A DNA stretch of 64,000 nt from the NCBI GenBank assembly GCA_903859705.1, contig CAIONQ010000163.1, positions 1-64,000 on the forward strand. The letters are read 5' to 3'. A model generated the notes under the pieces. The model was not told the DNA's origin. It made no database searches and saw only the letters and a list, made by a program, of their open reading frames with translations. The position numbers and the translations under genes are program-made. Source of the stretch: an uncultured Chthonomonas sp. (GTDB lineage Bacteria; Armatimonadota; Chthonomonadetes; Chthonomonadales; Chthonomonadaceae). Shown here piece after piece: positions 33,865 to 43,124 of this stretch (position 1 is the first letter of the stretch; every line of letters begins with the position of its first letter).

Positions 33865-36720
33865 ATGGATCTATCTGATAAACAGCCAGAGCTTACGATG
33901 ATAATTGGCCCTGCCCACTCTGGAAAGACGGAGTGGGGCCTGCGCTCCGTCCTCGCACCTGAGGCCGGAGCCGCTGCCATCATCGTACCTACAAGGCGCG
34001 AAGCATCTGCCATTCGGGAGATGCTTCCCGTTCCCGTTGCCGGTACTGGAAATGTGCCGCTTGTGCTCTCGGCCGAAAAGATGGCTAGCAAGATCCTCCG
34101 CGATAGTTCTCGTTGGAAGAGTTGGAACCATGCACCCATCACACTTGAGGAGCTGATTCTATCGCGAATCCTATCCTCCGAAAGAAATGGCCTGGGCGCA
34201 ACTACCAGAGCCATACCTGGCCTGGCATCCAGCCTACTTCAGCGCATACACCAGTGGATTAGGGCGGGAATCACGCCGGAAATGCTAACCGAAATATGGG
34301 AAAGCTCCGATTCTCGCAAAGATAACCCTCACGCAAGCGTCCGACTGGAGGCCACTACCCGCATCTACGCTCTCTATGTTCGCTATCTAACTGAACAGTG
34401 CCTTCTTTCTTCTTCTCAGGCACCAGCTTTGGCTGCAGAACAAATAAAGCTAAACCCCGAACTGTTTGCTATGAAGACTGTGTTGTATGATGGCTTCGAT
34501 AGCCTGGATTCCGCACAACTGCACCTGCTTGAGACCATTTGCCGGTTTCCGGGCTGCAATGTTTACCTTACTTTGTGTTCTGATGATTCTCGGCCGGATG
34601 TTTTTGCTTCGGCATTGCAGGTTGAAAAGCAGATTGGCCATAGGATTAAAGTAAACAAAATTACCTTGCATCAAAACGGTACCAATCGGTCTGCTGTGGC
34701 AACTATATCATGGCATTACGGAAGGCAGATCGCGCCAGAATTGCCGGATAACCCGGTAAAAGTTGCTGAGTTGGAAGATGCACATACTATGGCTGAGGAG
34801 GCTCTGCGATGGGCTGATTCTGAACGCCGAAATCTCGGATGCGCGGCCAACCAGGTGGCTGTTATTACGCGGGGTGGTGCACCGGTGCTTTCCGCACTCA
34901 TTGCCGCTGCAGAGCGCACCGGCATACCACTTGCGTGCCCGGGCCATCGCCGGCCTCTTACTGCCAATCCTTTAATCCAAGCCACAGTAGCCGCGCTCCA
35001 ATTGTTCAGGAGTAACTGGCAAACTTCAGACTTACTGGTGCTGTTACGCTCACCATGCCTCCGCATTGGAATTCCGCTTGCAGATAGATTGCGTGTGATG
35101 GCACAACAGAATGGGCTGTTATCTGGCCGTACCGCATGGCAGAATTTTTTGCTCACTTTACCGGCAGAGTTTGCTGAGTGCTCATCGGTTGTTACCAGGC
35201 TCATCAAGTTAGATGAGCGCCTCAACCAGGGCTCTTCCAATGCTTCCGCAGCCGCAGAGTGTGTGCTGGATATTCCTTCGGCACTGGAAATGGAAGCAAG
35301 GCTTCAAATGCGAAGCTCCGCTGCTGCTCGCAGTGGGCGGCACTGCCAGCGTTTAATGTCTGTGCTGCTGCGCCAGCATGCGCTCTTGCGTATTCGGGCA
35401 ACCGAGCTGGCAGCATTTGCAACGGCCCTAACCACTCACCAATATATTGACGAAGTGTGTGCTTTGCTTGGCCACGCCACCTATTCAGAACATGCCGGGC
35501 AGGAAGCCATTCTTCTGCTGAATGCAACAAGTATGCATGCCTGCAATATTCGGGCCTGCGCTATAGTTGGGTTTGACGATAGAACCTGGCCCCAATTGCA
35601 ATTGGAGGATCCTTATCTACGAGACTCAGAGTTACATATGTTGCAAGCTGGCCCTTCCACACAGAATCTCAGTTCCAATGCCCGCGCTTCTCGAGAAGCG
35701 CTCATCGCATATTTTGCTCTAACATCATCGTCCGAAAAACTTGCCATTTTCTATTCACGTAGGCATGGAAAAGGCGAAGCGGGCCCATCTCCCTGGCTTA
35801 AACTTCTGGAGCAGTGTGTGCCGTGTCAACCATACCATACCGCGGCTCCCGTTGCAGAAGCAACCGTGGTGGTGCCACCGGCTGATCTTGCAGAGTGTGC
35901 CACATCAGAACGCAACAGGTTCTCCATTCAAGAACTGGAAGATCAACAAACTTGTCCGTTCTTACGCATGATGCGTTACGATGCAGACTTAAGTACATGC
36001 AATCCCCTCACTTCATGGCGCATACAGGCAGATTCCAATCGAGAAGGGTTATTGCGGGCGCAGGTAACGTTACCGGCAGTAGATACACCAAAAAATCGGC
36101 ATCTACGCTCACGAGATGCGGCTTTGAGTCAGCTTCGCCTTGCTTCAGATGTTAGGGAGTATCAGCGTGCAGAGCAAGTGGGCTGCAGGGAGTTCAAGGT
36201 GGAATCTCAGGCTACGAGGTTCGAGCTCAAATGCGGCGATGCCAATGAGATTACGTTGGAGGGCACCTGGGATAGATTGTATCGAAGCACGCGCGGTAAC
36301 ATATTGGTTCAAGTGATTACTGCTTCAAGACGCCATGGGTTTGGGTGTATTGCACGTGTAGAAACGCTAACGGTGTTGCTTCAGATGGCAGCTTATGAGC
36401 AAACACACTCTGCCCCAGCGGCGGCCGCCTGTGAACACAGCGTTCGTTCTGGAAATAGAACATGGTATGCACGCGCAAGATTTACTGAGGCCACAAAGCT
36501 CCACGCAGATTTGAATGTAACTGAAGCTTCCGGGGCACACCACATAACGCGGGAGGCCCATTCTGAAATGTCTACACAGGCAATAGCGGCAGCACTGAGG
36601 GCTGTGGATGCCATCCGTTCGGGCAGCTCTGAACCCTTGCCAGGGCCACATTGTCGTTATTGTGGCGTGGGTAGCGTTTGCCGCTCGGGAATTGCCTGGT
36701 TAGAGTCCAAGGGGCGGTGA
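33865..36720 (+). CDS. AddB/RecB-like helicase-nuclease family protein with degenerate nuclease core
   Basis: 951 aa. Walker A GPAHSGKT is near residue 15 and a UvrD/AddB-type helicase body follows. The C-terminus resembles the PD-(D/E)xK nuclease domain of AddB. Its four iron-sulphur cysteines are kept: C697 (QQTCPF), C930, C933 and C939 (CRYCGVGSVC). GTWDR at 800-804 supplies the first acidic residue, but the expected DYK-type strand reads LVQVITAS, so the catalytic Asp and Lys appear to be gone. Known AddB works with AddA at double-strand breaks; no AddA gene is adjacent. There is no clear ribosome site. Its last 21 bases overlap the convergent kinase. Confidence 0.75.
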   Translation: MDLSDKQPELTMIIGPAHSGKTEWGLRSVLAPEAGAAAIIVPTRREASAIREMLPVPVAGTGNVPLVLSAEKMASKILRDSSRWKSWNHAPITLEELILSRILSSERNGLGATTRAIPGLASSLLQRIHQWIRAGITPEMLTEIWESSDSRKDNPHASVRLEATTRIYALYVRYLTEQCLLSSSQAPALAAEQIKLNPELFAMKTVLYDGFDSLDSAQLHLLETICRFPGCNVYLTLCSDDSRPDVFASALQVEKQIGHRIKVNKITLHQNGTNRSAVATISWHYGRQIAPELPDNPVKVAELEDAHTMAEEALRWADSERRNLGCAANQVAVITRGGAPVLSALIAAAERTGIPLACPGHRRPLTANPLIQATVAALQLFRSNWQTSDLLVLLRSPCLRIGIPLADRLRVMAQQNGLLSGRTAWQNFLLTLPAEFAECSSVVTRLIKLDERLNQGSSNASAAAECVLDIPSALEMEARLQMRSSAAARSGRHCQRLMSVLLRQHALLRIRATELAAFATALTTHQYIDEVCALLGHATYSEHAGQEAILLLNATSMHACNIRACAIVGFDDRTWPQLQLEDPYLRDSELHMLQAGPSTQNLSSNARASREALIAYFALTSSSEKLAIFYSRRHGKGEAGPSPWLKLLEQCVPCQPYHTAAPVAEATVVVPPADLAECATSERNRFSIQELEDQQTCPFLRMMRYDADLSTCNPLTSWRIQADSNREGLLRAQVTLPAVDTPKNRHLRSRDAALSQLRLASDVREYQRAEQVGCREFKVESQATRFELKCGDANEITLEGTWDRLYRSTRGNILVQVITASRRHGFGCIARVETLTVLLQMAAYEQTHSAPAAAACEHSVRSGNRTWYARARFTEATKLHADLNVTEASGAHHITREAHSEMSTQAIAAALRAVDAIRSGSSEPLPGPHCRYCGVGSVCRSGIAWLESKGR

Positions 36721-38730
36721 GGCTGTTTGGGCACTCTTTTCTGATACGGAATCGAGCACGCTGCGCACCGTCTTTACCAGAGTTCTTGCAGAAAATGGCT
36801 TCTGAAGAAAGGCATTAACAACATCAGATGGCTGACTCTGGTTAGAGAATTCACTGAAGCCTGAGGCGATGATAATCGGGATACATGGATACAGATTCGT
36901 TACTCTTTCAGCGAGCTCTTTTCCACCCATCTGAGGCATAATGGCATCTGATATAATTGCCTGCACTTCCGGGTAATGTTCGCCCATAGCTTTCAATGCT
37001 TGCACCCCGTTTTCGGCCTCAATAACACGGTATCCGTAGCGGGAAAGCACGCCAGCGTGCAGGTGCCGCACCATCGAGTCGTCATCCACAAGCAGTAGCG
37101 TTTCAGAGCCCGCCATATCCAGTTCGTAACTAACCGGAGCCTCTTTCATGAGAGCATCCGAAACACGCGGAAGAAACACCCTGAATGTGGTTCCTACCTC
37201 GGGCTCAGATTCTATCGTGATTTCACCTCCAGATTGCTTTACAATCCCAAAACAAGTAGCAAGCCCAAGGCCCGTTCCTTGACCCACTGGCTTAGTGGTA
37301 AAGAAGGGTTCAAATACCTTGCGTTGTACTTCTGGGCTCATTCCCATGCCGGTATCTGATACACCTATAACAACATAATCGCCCGGGGCAAGCACGGTAG
37401 TATCATCCTGTATTGTTTGATCAATTTTGATGCAATCCAGTGTTATAGATACGGTTCCGCCATCAGGCATGGCATCGCGGGCATTTACCGCCAGGTTCAT
37501 TAGCACTTGCTCTAGCTGCCCGGTATCGATTTTAACATTGCCGGCATGCTCGTTTAGCATCATTACGCACTCTACATCTGCGCCGAGTAATGGGCTAATC
37601 ATGCTCGTAAGCCCTTCAATTACTTCGGCAGGATTCACAACCTGTGGCAATGCAACTTGTTTGCGAGCAAACGCAAGCAGCTGCCTGGTAAGATCGGCCG
37701 CCCGCGTAGCAGCTGCCGCAATGTTCTTCACTGGCTGTATGAGCGACTCAGGCCCGTCTTCAGCATCAAAATCCTCAAGTCCCTCTTCTAAAATGTCTGC
37801 ATATCCAAGTATCACAGCCAGCAGGTTGTTGTAATCATGCGCTATGCCGCCCGCAAGCCTACCAAGAACCTCCATTTTTTGAGATTCGATAAACTGCCTC
37901 TCAATGCGATTACGGTCGGTAACATCAAGCACCAGCGATAGTAGCCCGGCGGGTTCACCATTTTCATCGATGAGTACTGAGTTGTACCATTCACACTCCA
38001 ACACTCTGTCTGTGGCAGAGTAGTTGCGGTTTTTCACTGGTGTTTTGGATTTGAGGCTCTGTACAGCAACTAAGGTGATGCCTTTTACCAATTCCAGGTC
38101 ATCTTCATGGACAATGCCGAGTTCAGAAGAAGTCTTGCCTACGGCCTGTGCCTCGGTCCATCCAAACATCTGTTCGGCGCTACGTGCCCAATGCGTGATG
38201 TGACCGCTGGCATCCCATTCAATTACTGCAAGTGGTGTATTTTCCAGGTGGCTCTGAAGGCGGCGATTAGCGCTGCGAAGCTCCTGTTCTGCTTTGGCTC
38301 TGTCTTTTCTGTCCGTAATGTCCGTAATGGTGCCAACAAGGCGAATGCGCACACCGGCTGAGTCCTGCACAACACGACCCTGACCCTGCAACCAGCGTAT
38401 CGAACCATCGGAAAGTTTTACCCGATACTCGTGGGTGTGCGCGCCGCCGGCAGCAATGGTGGCCCTTATCGCAGCCATGCAGGGTTCTACATCGTCTGGC
38501 AGCATAAGCGCTATGAAATGCTCCTGCGTGCCTCGAAATTCGCCGGGTGCCAACCCATGAATTCGTTCAGTTACCTCAGACCAATTGAGCTGGCGATTTA
38601 TTATATCCCACTGCCATGTTCCAACATTGCCGGCCTTCAAGGCAGACGTTAGTCGCTCTTCACGCTCGAGTAGGTCCTCTACAATCGAAGGGTCAATCGG
38701 TAAGGAATTGTGTATTTTAGGTATATTCAC
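36700..38730 (-). CDS. Hybrid sensor histidine kinase (PAS-PAS-HisKA-HATPase-REC)
   Basis: 676 aa, no transmembrane helix, so a cytoplasmic sensor. Two PAS domains (about 28-145 and 160-280), a HisKA dimerisation domain with phospho-acceptor H298 (GGIAHDYNNLL), a HATPase with N and G boxes (NLAVNARDAM, DTGMGMSPE, GTGLGLA) and a receiver with the VDDD acidic pocket and phospho-acceptor D595 (ISDAIMPQMGG). The GTG start has no strong ribosome site. No response regulator with an output domain lies nearby, so the signal presumably leaves by phosphotransfer. The signal sensed is unknown. Confidence 0.95.
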   Translation of the reverse strand: MNIPKIHNSLPIDPSIVEDLLEREERLTSALKAGNVGTWQWDIINRQLNWSEVTERIHGLAPGEFRGTQEHFIALMLPDDVEPCMAAIRATIAAGGAHTHEYRVKLSDGSIRWLQGQGRVVQDSAGVRIRLVGTITDITDRKDRAKAEQELRSANRRLQSHLENTPLAVIEWDASGHITHWARSAEQMFGWTEAQAVGKTSSELGIVHEDDLELVKGITLVAVQSLKSKTPVKNRNYSATDRVLECEWYNSVLIDENGEPAGLLSLVLDVTDRNRIERQFIESQKMEVLGRLAGGIAHDYNNLLAVILGYADILEEGLEDFDAEDGPESLIQPVKNIAAAATRAADLTRQLLAFARKQVALPQVVNPAEVIEGLTSMISPLLGADVECVMMLNEHAGNVKIDTGQLEQVLMNLAVNARDAMPDGGTVSITLDCIKIDQTIQDDTTVLAPGDYVVIGVSDTGMGMSPEVQRKVFEPFFTTKPVGQGTGLGLATCFGIVKQSGGEITIESEPEVGTTFRVFLPRVSDALMKEAPVSYELDMAGSETLLLVDDDSMVRHLHAGVLSRYGYRVIEAENGVQALKAMGEHYPEVQAIISDAIMPQMGGKELAERVTNLYPCIPIIIASGFSEFSNQSQPSDVVNAFLQKPFSARTLVKTVRSVLDSVSEKSAQTASPPLGL

Positions 38731-39011
38731 AGTCTATTGTTATCTTGCCCGTTGCACATCCATTTGGGGAGAAACTGGAAAGCTGAGCGAGCATCGGCGA
38801 AATGGGAACCCTATATAATGTTAAATCTTGCATTAGCGCATACGTATGGTATACCGCTAAATCACCTCAATTTCGATTAGTTCTACTCTAATTCCTCCCA
38901 ATTGCTCGGTAATCGGATTTTATTTCGGAATGCTCCCTGTTACGGGCTAATTGCGTTCGGTTTTGAATGCTTGCCTGTTTAGACTTATTCTGTTCACTTT
39001 TGGTTCGAAAT

Positions 39012-39048
39012 AAAAATCCCTGCGGTACTTTCCGGGTACCGCAGGGAT
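39012..39048 (-). terminator. Intrinsic terminator (leftward)
   Basis: A perfect 13-bp stem (39048-39036 with 39028-39016), seven-base loop and U5 run when read leftward. Confidence 0.85.
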
Positions 39049-39487
39049 ATAGGCACTTGTGCCAGCAAGGCTGGCTAACTTAACGGAGGAGACGCTCAAT
39101 GTACAGCGTCTGAAAGCATTGGAACGGTGAGTAAGCAGGTTCAGAGCATGCCAGGGGATCATCGCTGCGGCGCAATATCTGCGCGCGGAGTGCGCGGAGG
39201 CTTTCTCACATCGGCAATGGTACGCTGATGCAGAGAAGTACGCGTAGGTGTGCAGCGATTCAGATACCCTTCAGGACATGCACCTCGCCAATCCAAACCA
39301 ACCCGGTGGCGTCATCCAATCGCATCCTTTCATCCAGAGGGGAAATAACTCCTTCGGATCCTCGCCGGCCCGAAGGCTGCGGCGTGCGAACATGGGATCC
39401 CTCTCTTTCTAATGGCGGATCGGTTTTGTGTCGGGTGTTCTGGAAACCAGAACCGGGGATGGGATGCCTTTCTCATCTCCCGAACAC
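39012..39487 (-). ncRNA. Candidate independent non-coding RNA
   Basis: On the minus strand a TATAAT at 39499-39494 predicts a start near 39487. A terminator closes the unit at 39012. Between them lie several perfect hairpins and only short open frames. I compared it mentally with tmRNA, 6S, SRP and RNase P RNAs and found no match. It could also be the untranslated 3' end of the gene at 39560. Confidence 0.3.
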
Positions 39488-39559
39488 ATTTCAATTATAT
39501 CCCCGGTTTGGCAGGGCGAAAAGAGTTCTTAAGTACCCGAACAAACGTCTGGTTTATAA

Positions 39560-41362
39560 TCATTGCCGTGCGGAACGAATGGATTGCAAGAGATCGGGTA
39601 CTGCCCCAGGTGGAACCGTGGGGGTGGGGAATGCTTTCTCAATCACGGGCCAATAGTTGTAATCATCTACCTGTGATATGTCAAAAACCATCCATCCCTG
39701 GGTCTGCCTGGCAGCAGCATCCAGTGCCTTTGCAAACACACCGGGTTTGCCGGGGTAATCCAACACATAGATGCCGCCATAGACAAATGCACCGCTGGCA
39801 ACAGCTGTATTTGAGAGCTCGGCTGCATACTCTACTGTTCCATATTCGCTCTGCCCATCGGCTCTGGCATCCTCTTTGGTGGCGGTTTTGTAGTAGCAGC
39901 CGGTGCATATCCAGTCGAAGTACTCCGCATAGCCGGTTTGGGGGTAGTCGGAGGTAAACCAGGAGAATCGAAGAGGCGTTCTACTGCTGCCCCAGTTCAC
40001 ACCTACTTCGTAGTATTTTGGATACCAGGAACCAACATAGGTACCCATGGCAATGCCGGGCTTTATGCTGTGTACTATCTGAGCAACATCGGCTACAAAG
40101 TCGTGTATGGTCTGTGCTCTAAACTCCAACCACGGTTTGAACAACGGGCCTTTTATGATTGGGTCGCCAGGTGTTTGCGCAAAAGCGAAGATATCTTCTG
40201 GAAATCGATTAAGTTTGTCGTGCTGTCTGCGGCTACTGGCATGCGCCTGATGCTGCTCTAACCATCGCACAAAGGCATCGCGGGTTCTATCGCTAAAATC
40301 GTTATAAAGATTGCTGTACCGGCAGCGATCCAGCACAATTCCATCTATATTGTAGTTGGTTACAATCTCCCTGATCATATCCATTTCATACTTGCGGGCA
40401 TCGGGATGAAGGGGATTAACAAAGCATGCAATCTTTTCGGAAGGGGCATCGGCAATCAGTTTGCGGTCTGTCCTAAGATCCAGGCGAAGGCGGTCTCCAA
40501 CATGCACATTCTTACTTATCCAGTCACGGTCCGTCAGTCGAGATGCCGTTACCATATGCCCCGATTCTGGGGCAGTAAGCGGGTCATCTCCTAACAAAGC
40601 ACTGTCTACAACGCCAGTAACTTTGTTGCTGCTGTCCAGTATAAGGTTGGTCTGTTTTCCTAGCGCAATGCTGGCGTCTGCACCACCCTTGCCCGCATCC
40701 GTACTCTCCAGGCCAACCATACCACTAACGGGCTCGCTTGCCAGTAAAGCAGTGTCATCGCGCAGTAATTGTGGTGCATCCGGGTCTGCCGGCTCACCGC
40801 TAACCCTAACATTTAGCCTGGCACCGTTCGGAGCCATTAGCCCTCTGTCAACGGTGTATACAACGCTTTGCCAGTCTGTATGTTGATAGGCTGGGCCAAC
40901 ACTGTAGTATTTGTGCCCTTCACTCAGCACATTTACGCTTGCATCTACCTGCAGGCCGGCTTTGTGCCCTTCTTCTATGAAAGCTGCCAGCACATCACTA
41001 TCACGCACAGGCTTCTTCTGCCATTCCGTCATATGTGGTGCCAGCTTACTGGCGTAGAGCACTTGCCCGGCCAGTGGCTTAACGTCTACAACAAGCGTAT
41101 TGATGTGTGCCGCCTTGCACTGGGCCACAATCTTTGCCACGCCCTCGCGGGTGGTGGTGTAATCGGTATAGGTAACATTTCCGTTCTGTTTATGTGATCT
41201 GAAAATGTTAGCAGTCCCATCAATCCAGATAAGCCTGCCCTGGGCGCCAACTGCGGCCGTTAACCCTCGCGCCAGTGTTACTGTGGATTGTGCCTGCACA
41301 CCGGTGCCGATATACGCTGCAGCGAATAATGAAAGAAATACGGACCTGTTGATATAGTTCAT
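39560..41362 (-). CDS. Secreted GHL10/DUF187-type glycoside-hydrolase-like protein
   Basis: 600 aa, with a signal peptide ending near GVQAQ (residue 25). The barrel-like parts are AKIVAQCKAAHINTLVVDVK, the NYNIDGIVLDRCRY strand and SIKPGIAMGTYVGSWYPKYYEVGVNW. These match the glycosyl-hydrolase-like GHL10 family. An inserted beta-rich segment lies at about 180-300. Catalytic carboxylates are plausible (D in VVDVK, D in VLDR) but not certain. Probably acts on polysaccharide outside the cytoplasm. Confidence 0.75.
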   Translation of the reverse strand: MNYINRSVFLSLFAAAYIGTGVQAQSTVTLARGLTAAVGAQGRLIWIDGTANIFRSHKQNGNVTYTDYTTTREGVAKIVAQCKAAHINTLVVDVKPLAGQVLYASKLAPHMTEWQKKPVRDSDVLAAFIEEGHKAGLQVDASVNVLSEGHKYYSVGPAYQHTDWQSVVYTVDRGLMAPNGARLNVRVSGEPADPDAPQLLRDDTALLASEPVSGMVGLESTDAGKGGADASIALGKQTNLILDSSNKVTGVVDSALLGDDPLTAPESGHMVTASRLTDRDWISKNVHVGDRLRLDLRTDRKLIADAPSEKIACFVNPLHPDARKYEMDMIREIVTNYNIDGIVLDRCRYSNLYNDFSDRTRDAFVRWLEQHQAHASSRRQHDKLNRFPEDIFAFAQTPGDPIIKGPLFKPWLEFRAQTIHDFVADVAQIVHSIKPGIAMGTYVGSWYPKYYEVGVNWGSSRTPLRFSWFTSDYPQTGYAEYFDWICTGCYYKTATKEDARADGQSEYGTVEYAAELSNTAVASGAFVYGGIYVLDYPGKPGVFAKALDAAARQTQGWMVFDISQVDDYNYWPVIEKAFPTPTVPPGAVPDLLQSIRSARQ

Positions 41363-41437
41363 AGAGTGTTAGCTTAATGGCATGAGGGTTGCAGTGAAGT
41401 GTGTCTGCACGCACACAATCAAACCTGGGGGAACCGA

Positions 41438-41698
41438 TTATAGGGGTTCGTCATAGATGCTGGAGGTCTGCACAGGAAATGTACGTTCCCCATACACAGG
41501 GGCTACGTGCGCCTGGTTGGTTCTGTACTCTTCGTCTATTACAAAGGTGAAAGCATCGGTAAGCCTGCAGAATTTCTTCAGTTCGGCAACTTCCTCGGGT
41601 GTCTCGGGAACAATGCGCATCACAATAGCAACACGTCTTCCCTGTTCATCACGAAGCACCGGCTCACCCGGCCGCATTCCTTCAAACTCTGCCTTCAT
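41438..41698 (-). CDS. Small conserved-looking soluble protein, unknown
   Basis: 86 aa from the ATG at 41698, which has GGAGA about seven bases upstream; a GTG at 41713 is the alternative. Acidic, no hydrophobic helix, with a KKFCRLTDAFTFVIDEEYR centre. No family recognised. It lies 75 bases upstream of the GHL10 gene on the same strand and may share its transcript. Confidence 0.5.
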   Translation of the reverse strand: MKAEFEGMRPGEPVLRDEQGRRVAIVMRIVPETPEEVAELKKFCRLTDAFTFVIDEEYRTNQAHVAPVYGERTFPVQTSSIYDEPL

Positions 41699-41782
41699 AT
41701 TCCCGCTCTCCACTCTTTTGCCAGGGCATGCGGTTCTTCACCGCCATCAAGTAGCGCCGTTATGGCGCGCATCGCAGTGCAG

Positions 41783-41788
41783 ATTATA
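41783..41788 (-). promoter_or_regulatory. Possible -10 box for the gene at 41698
   Basis: TATAAT on the minus strand, about 85 bases upstream of the start; no convincing -35 box. Confidence 0.3.
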
Positions 41789-41898
41789 CCCTGCCGCGCA
41801 TGGCGTAATCCCGCAATGTGCCATCAGTAGATCCGCCTGCAAGCGGTTTACAGCAGGTACAATAGTAGTGTGAACCATCACATATTACTGGATTAACT

Positions 41899-42246
41899 AT
41901 GAAGCTAATTACCCTGCTGAAAAGCAAAATTCATCGTGCCACGGTCACCGATGCAGATGTGAACTATGTTGGCAGCATTACCATAGATGTGGACCTTATA
42001 GAGCGCAGTGGCCTCGTGCCAGGTGAGTTAGTCCACGTTTGGAACGTAGACAATGGCGAGCGCTTTGAAACCTACGTGCTTGTTGGCGAGCGTCACAAGG
42101 GTGAGATCATCGTTAACGGTGCGGCGGCCCATAAGGTGCGCGTTGGGCATCGTGTGATTATTACCTCGTTCTGGCTCACTGATGAGCCCGCACCATCCAC
42201 CGCCATTCTGGTAGACGAACAGAACAGGTATGTTCGGGATCTGTAA
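41899..42246 (+). CDS. panD: Aspartate 1-decarboxylase precursor
   Basis: 115 aa. It makes beta-alanine from L-aspartate for pantothenate and CoA synthesis. K9 (LKSKIHRATVT), the self-cleavage site G25-S26 (YVGSIT) that generates the pyruvoyl group, WNVDNGERFETY and a GAAAHKVRVGH stretch are all as expected. It is slightly shorter than the 126 aa E. coli form, only at the C-terminus. GGATT precedes the ATG. No other pan gene is nearby. Confidence 0.96.
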   Translation: MKLITLLKSKIHRATVTDADVNYVGSITIDVDLIERSGLVPGELVHVWNVDNGERFETYVLVGERHKGEIIVNGAAAHKVRVGHRVIITSFWLTDEPAPSTAILVDEQNRYVRDL

Positions 42247-42332
42247 TCCATTCCGCATGCAGTGAGCTCTGCATAATTGCGGAGCAGTTTTTCAGGTAAC
42301 TCAAGCACTGGCTTCCCTGTGAGGATCAATCA

Positions 42333-43088
42333 TTGATATACGCCATTGGCGATGTTCATGGGCAGATTTCCATGCTCTGCGAACTTCTGTCGCGAATTAA
42401 GAGCGGCCCGCTGGAGCCTGAAGACATCATTGTATTTATCGGCGACTATGTCGATCGCGGTGAAAACTCATGTGCAGTAATTGAAGAATTACTGGCACTG
42501 AAGGCAGAACGCCCAAACACCGTGTTTTTGCGCGGTAACCACGAACAGTTGATGATGGATGCGCGTGATGGCGCCGAACCTCTGATGGGGTCTCGCGAAG
42601 GCTATTTCCAGCTGTCTGATGAGATGTTGCTGTGGCGCACTAACGGCGGCGACGAAACACTGCTTTCCTATACGGAAGGTATGGATGAAGAGCAGTTCTT
42701 GCGTTGGTGGGAGATTATTCCCGAAGCTCACTGGCAGTTTATTCGTGAAACACAGATTGAGTTTGTAACTGAGCAGTACCATTTTGTGCATGCAGGCCTT
42801 TTGCCTCAGGGCAAGTACTGGGAAGGGCAAGATCGTGGGTTTGACCCTCGCCTCTGGATCCGCGAACCTTTCCTATCCAGCAAAGATCTGTTTGAAGGCC
42901 GGGTGGTGGTGTTTGGCCATACTCCGCAAAGCAGCAGGCGTATCCTCACGGACAAAAACAAAATTGGCATCGATACTGGGGCAGTATTTGGCGGGCCATT
43001 AACCGCTGCAGTCATCGATCCGGATGCCAGAATACGCCGCGTACCTTCGCCGGATGTTATTCAGGCCGATTATATCAGCACCCGATAA
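42333..43088 (+). CDS. Serine/threonine PP2A-type metallophosphatase
   Basis: 251 aa with the three PPP-family metal motifs GDVHG, GDYVDRG and GNHE, and a later HAG and GHTP. It is a calcineurin-like phosphoesterase using two metal ions. Bacterial members (PrpA/ApaH-like) dephosphorylate proteins or diadenosine tetraphosphate; this sequence alone does not decide. TTG start with GAGGA eight bases upstream. Confidence 0.9.
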   Translation: MIYAIGDVHGQISMLCELLSRIKSGPLEPEDIIVFIGDYVDRGENSCAVIEELLALKAERPNTVFLRGNHEQLMMDARDGAEPLMGSREGYFQLSDEMLLWRTNGGDETLLSYTEGMDEEQFLRWWEIIPEAHWQFIRETQIEFVTEQYHFVHAGLLPQGKYWEGQDRGFDPRLWIREPFLSSKDLFEGRVVVFGHTPQSSRRILTDKNKIGIDTGAVFGGPLTAAVIDPDARIRRVPSPDVIQADYISTR

Positions 43089-43124
43089 GACCACCACCCA
43101 CTCACGGGAAGGAGCCAACTTCTT

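Larger units (their letters stand above)
38731..39559. other. Long non-coding region with multiple strong hairpins
   Basis: 829 bases without a convincing gene. It holds the perfect hairpin at 39016-39048, AGACGCT/AGCGTCT (39090-39096 with 39105-39111), CCTTCGG/CCGAAGG (39351-39357 with 39370-39376) and the 10-bp pair AACCGGGGAT/ATCCCCGGTT (39451-39460 with 39499-39508). A TTGAAT-17-TATTCT promoter points right at 38963-38991. A four-codon frame (39099-39113, MYSV) has GGAGGA nine bases upstream. None of these makes a known gene. Confidence 0.5.

Noticed and set aside
39012-39487. tmRNA, 6S or SRP RNA
   Set aside because: No tRNA-like ends, no tag reading frame, no 6S bubble and no SRP tetraloop core could be found.
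39228-39656. Rightward 142-codon frame in the orphan region
   Set aside because: It crosses the end of the GHL10-like gene, lacks a ribosome site and resembles no protein.
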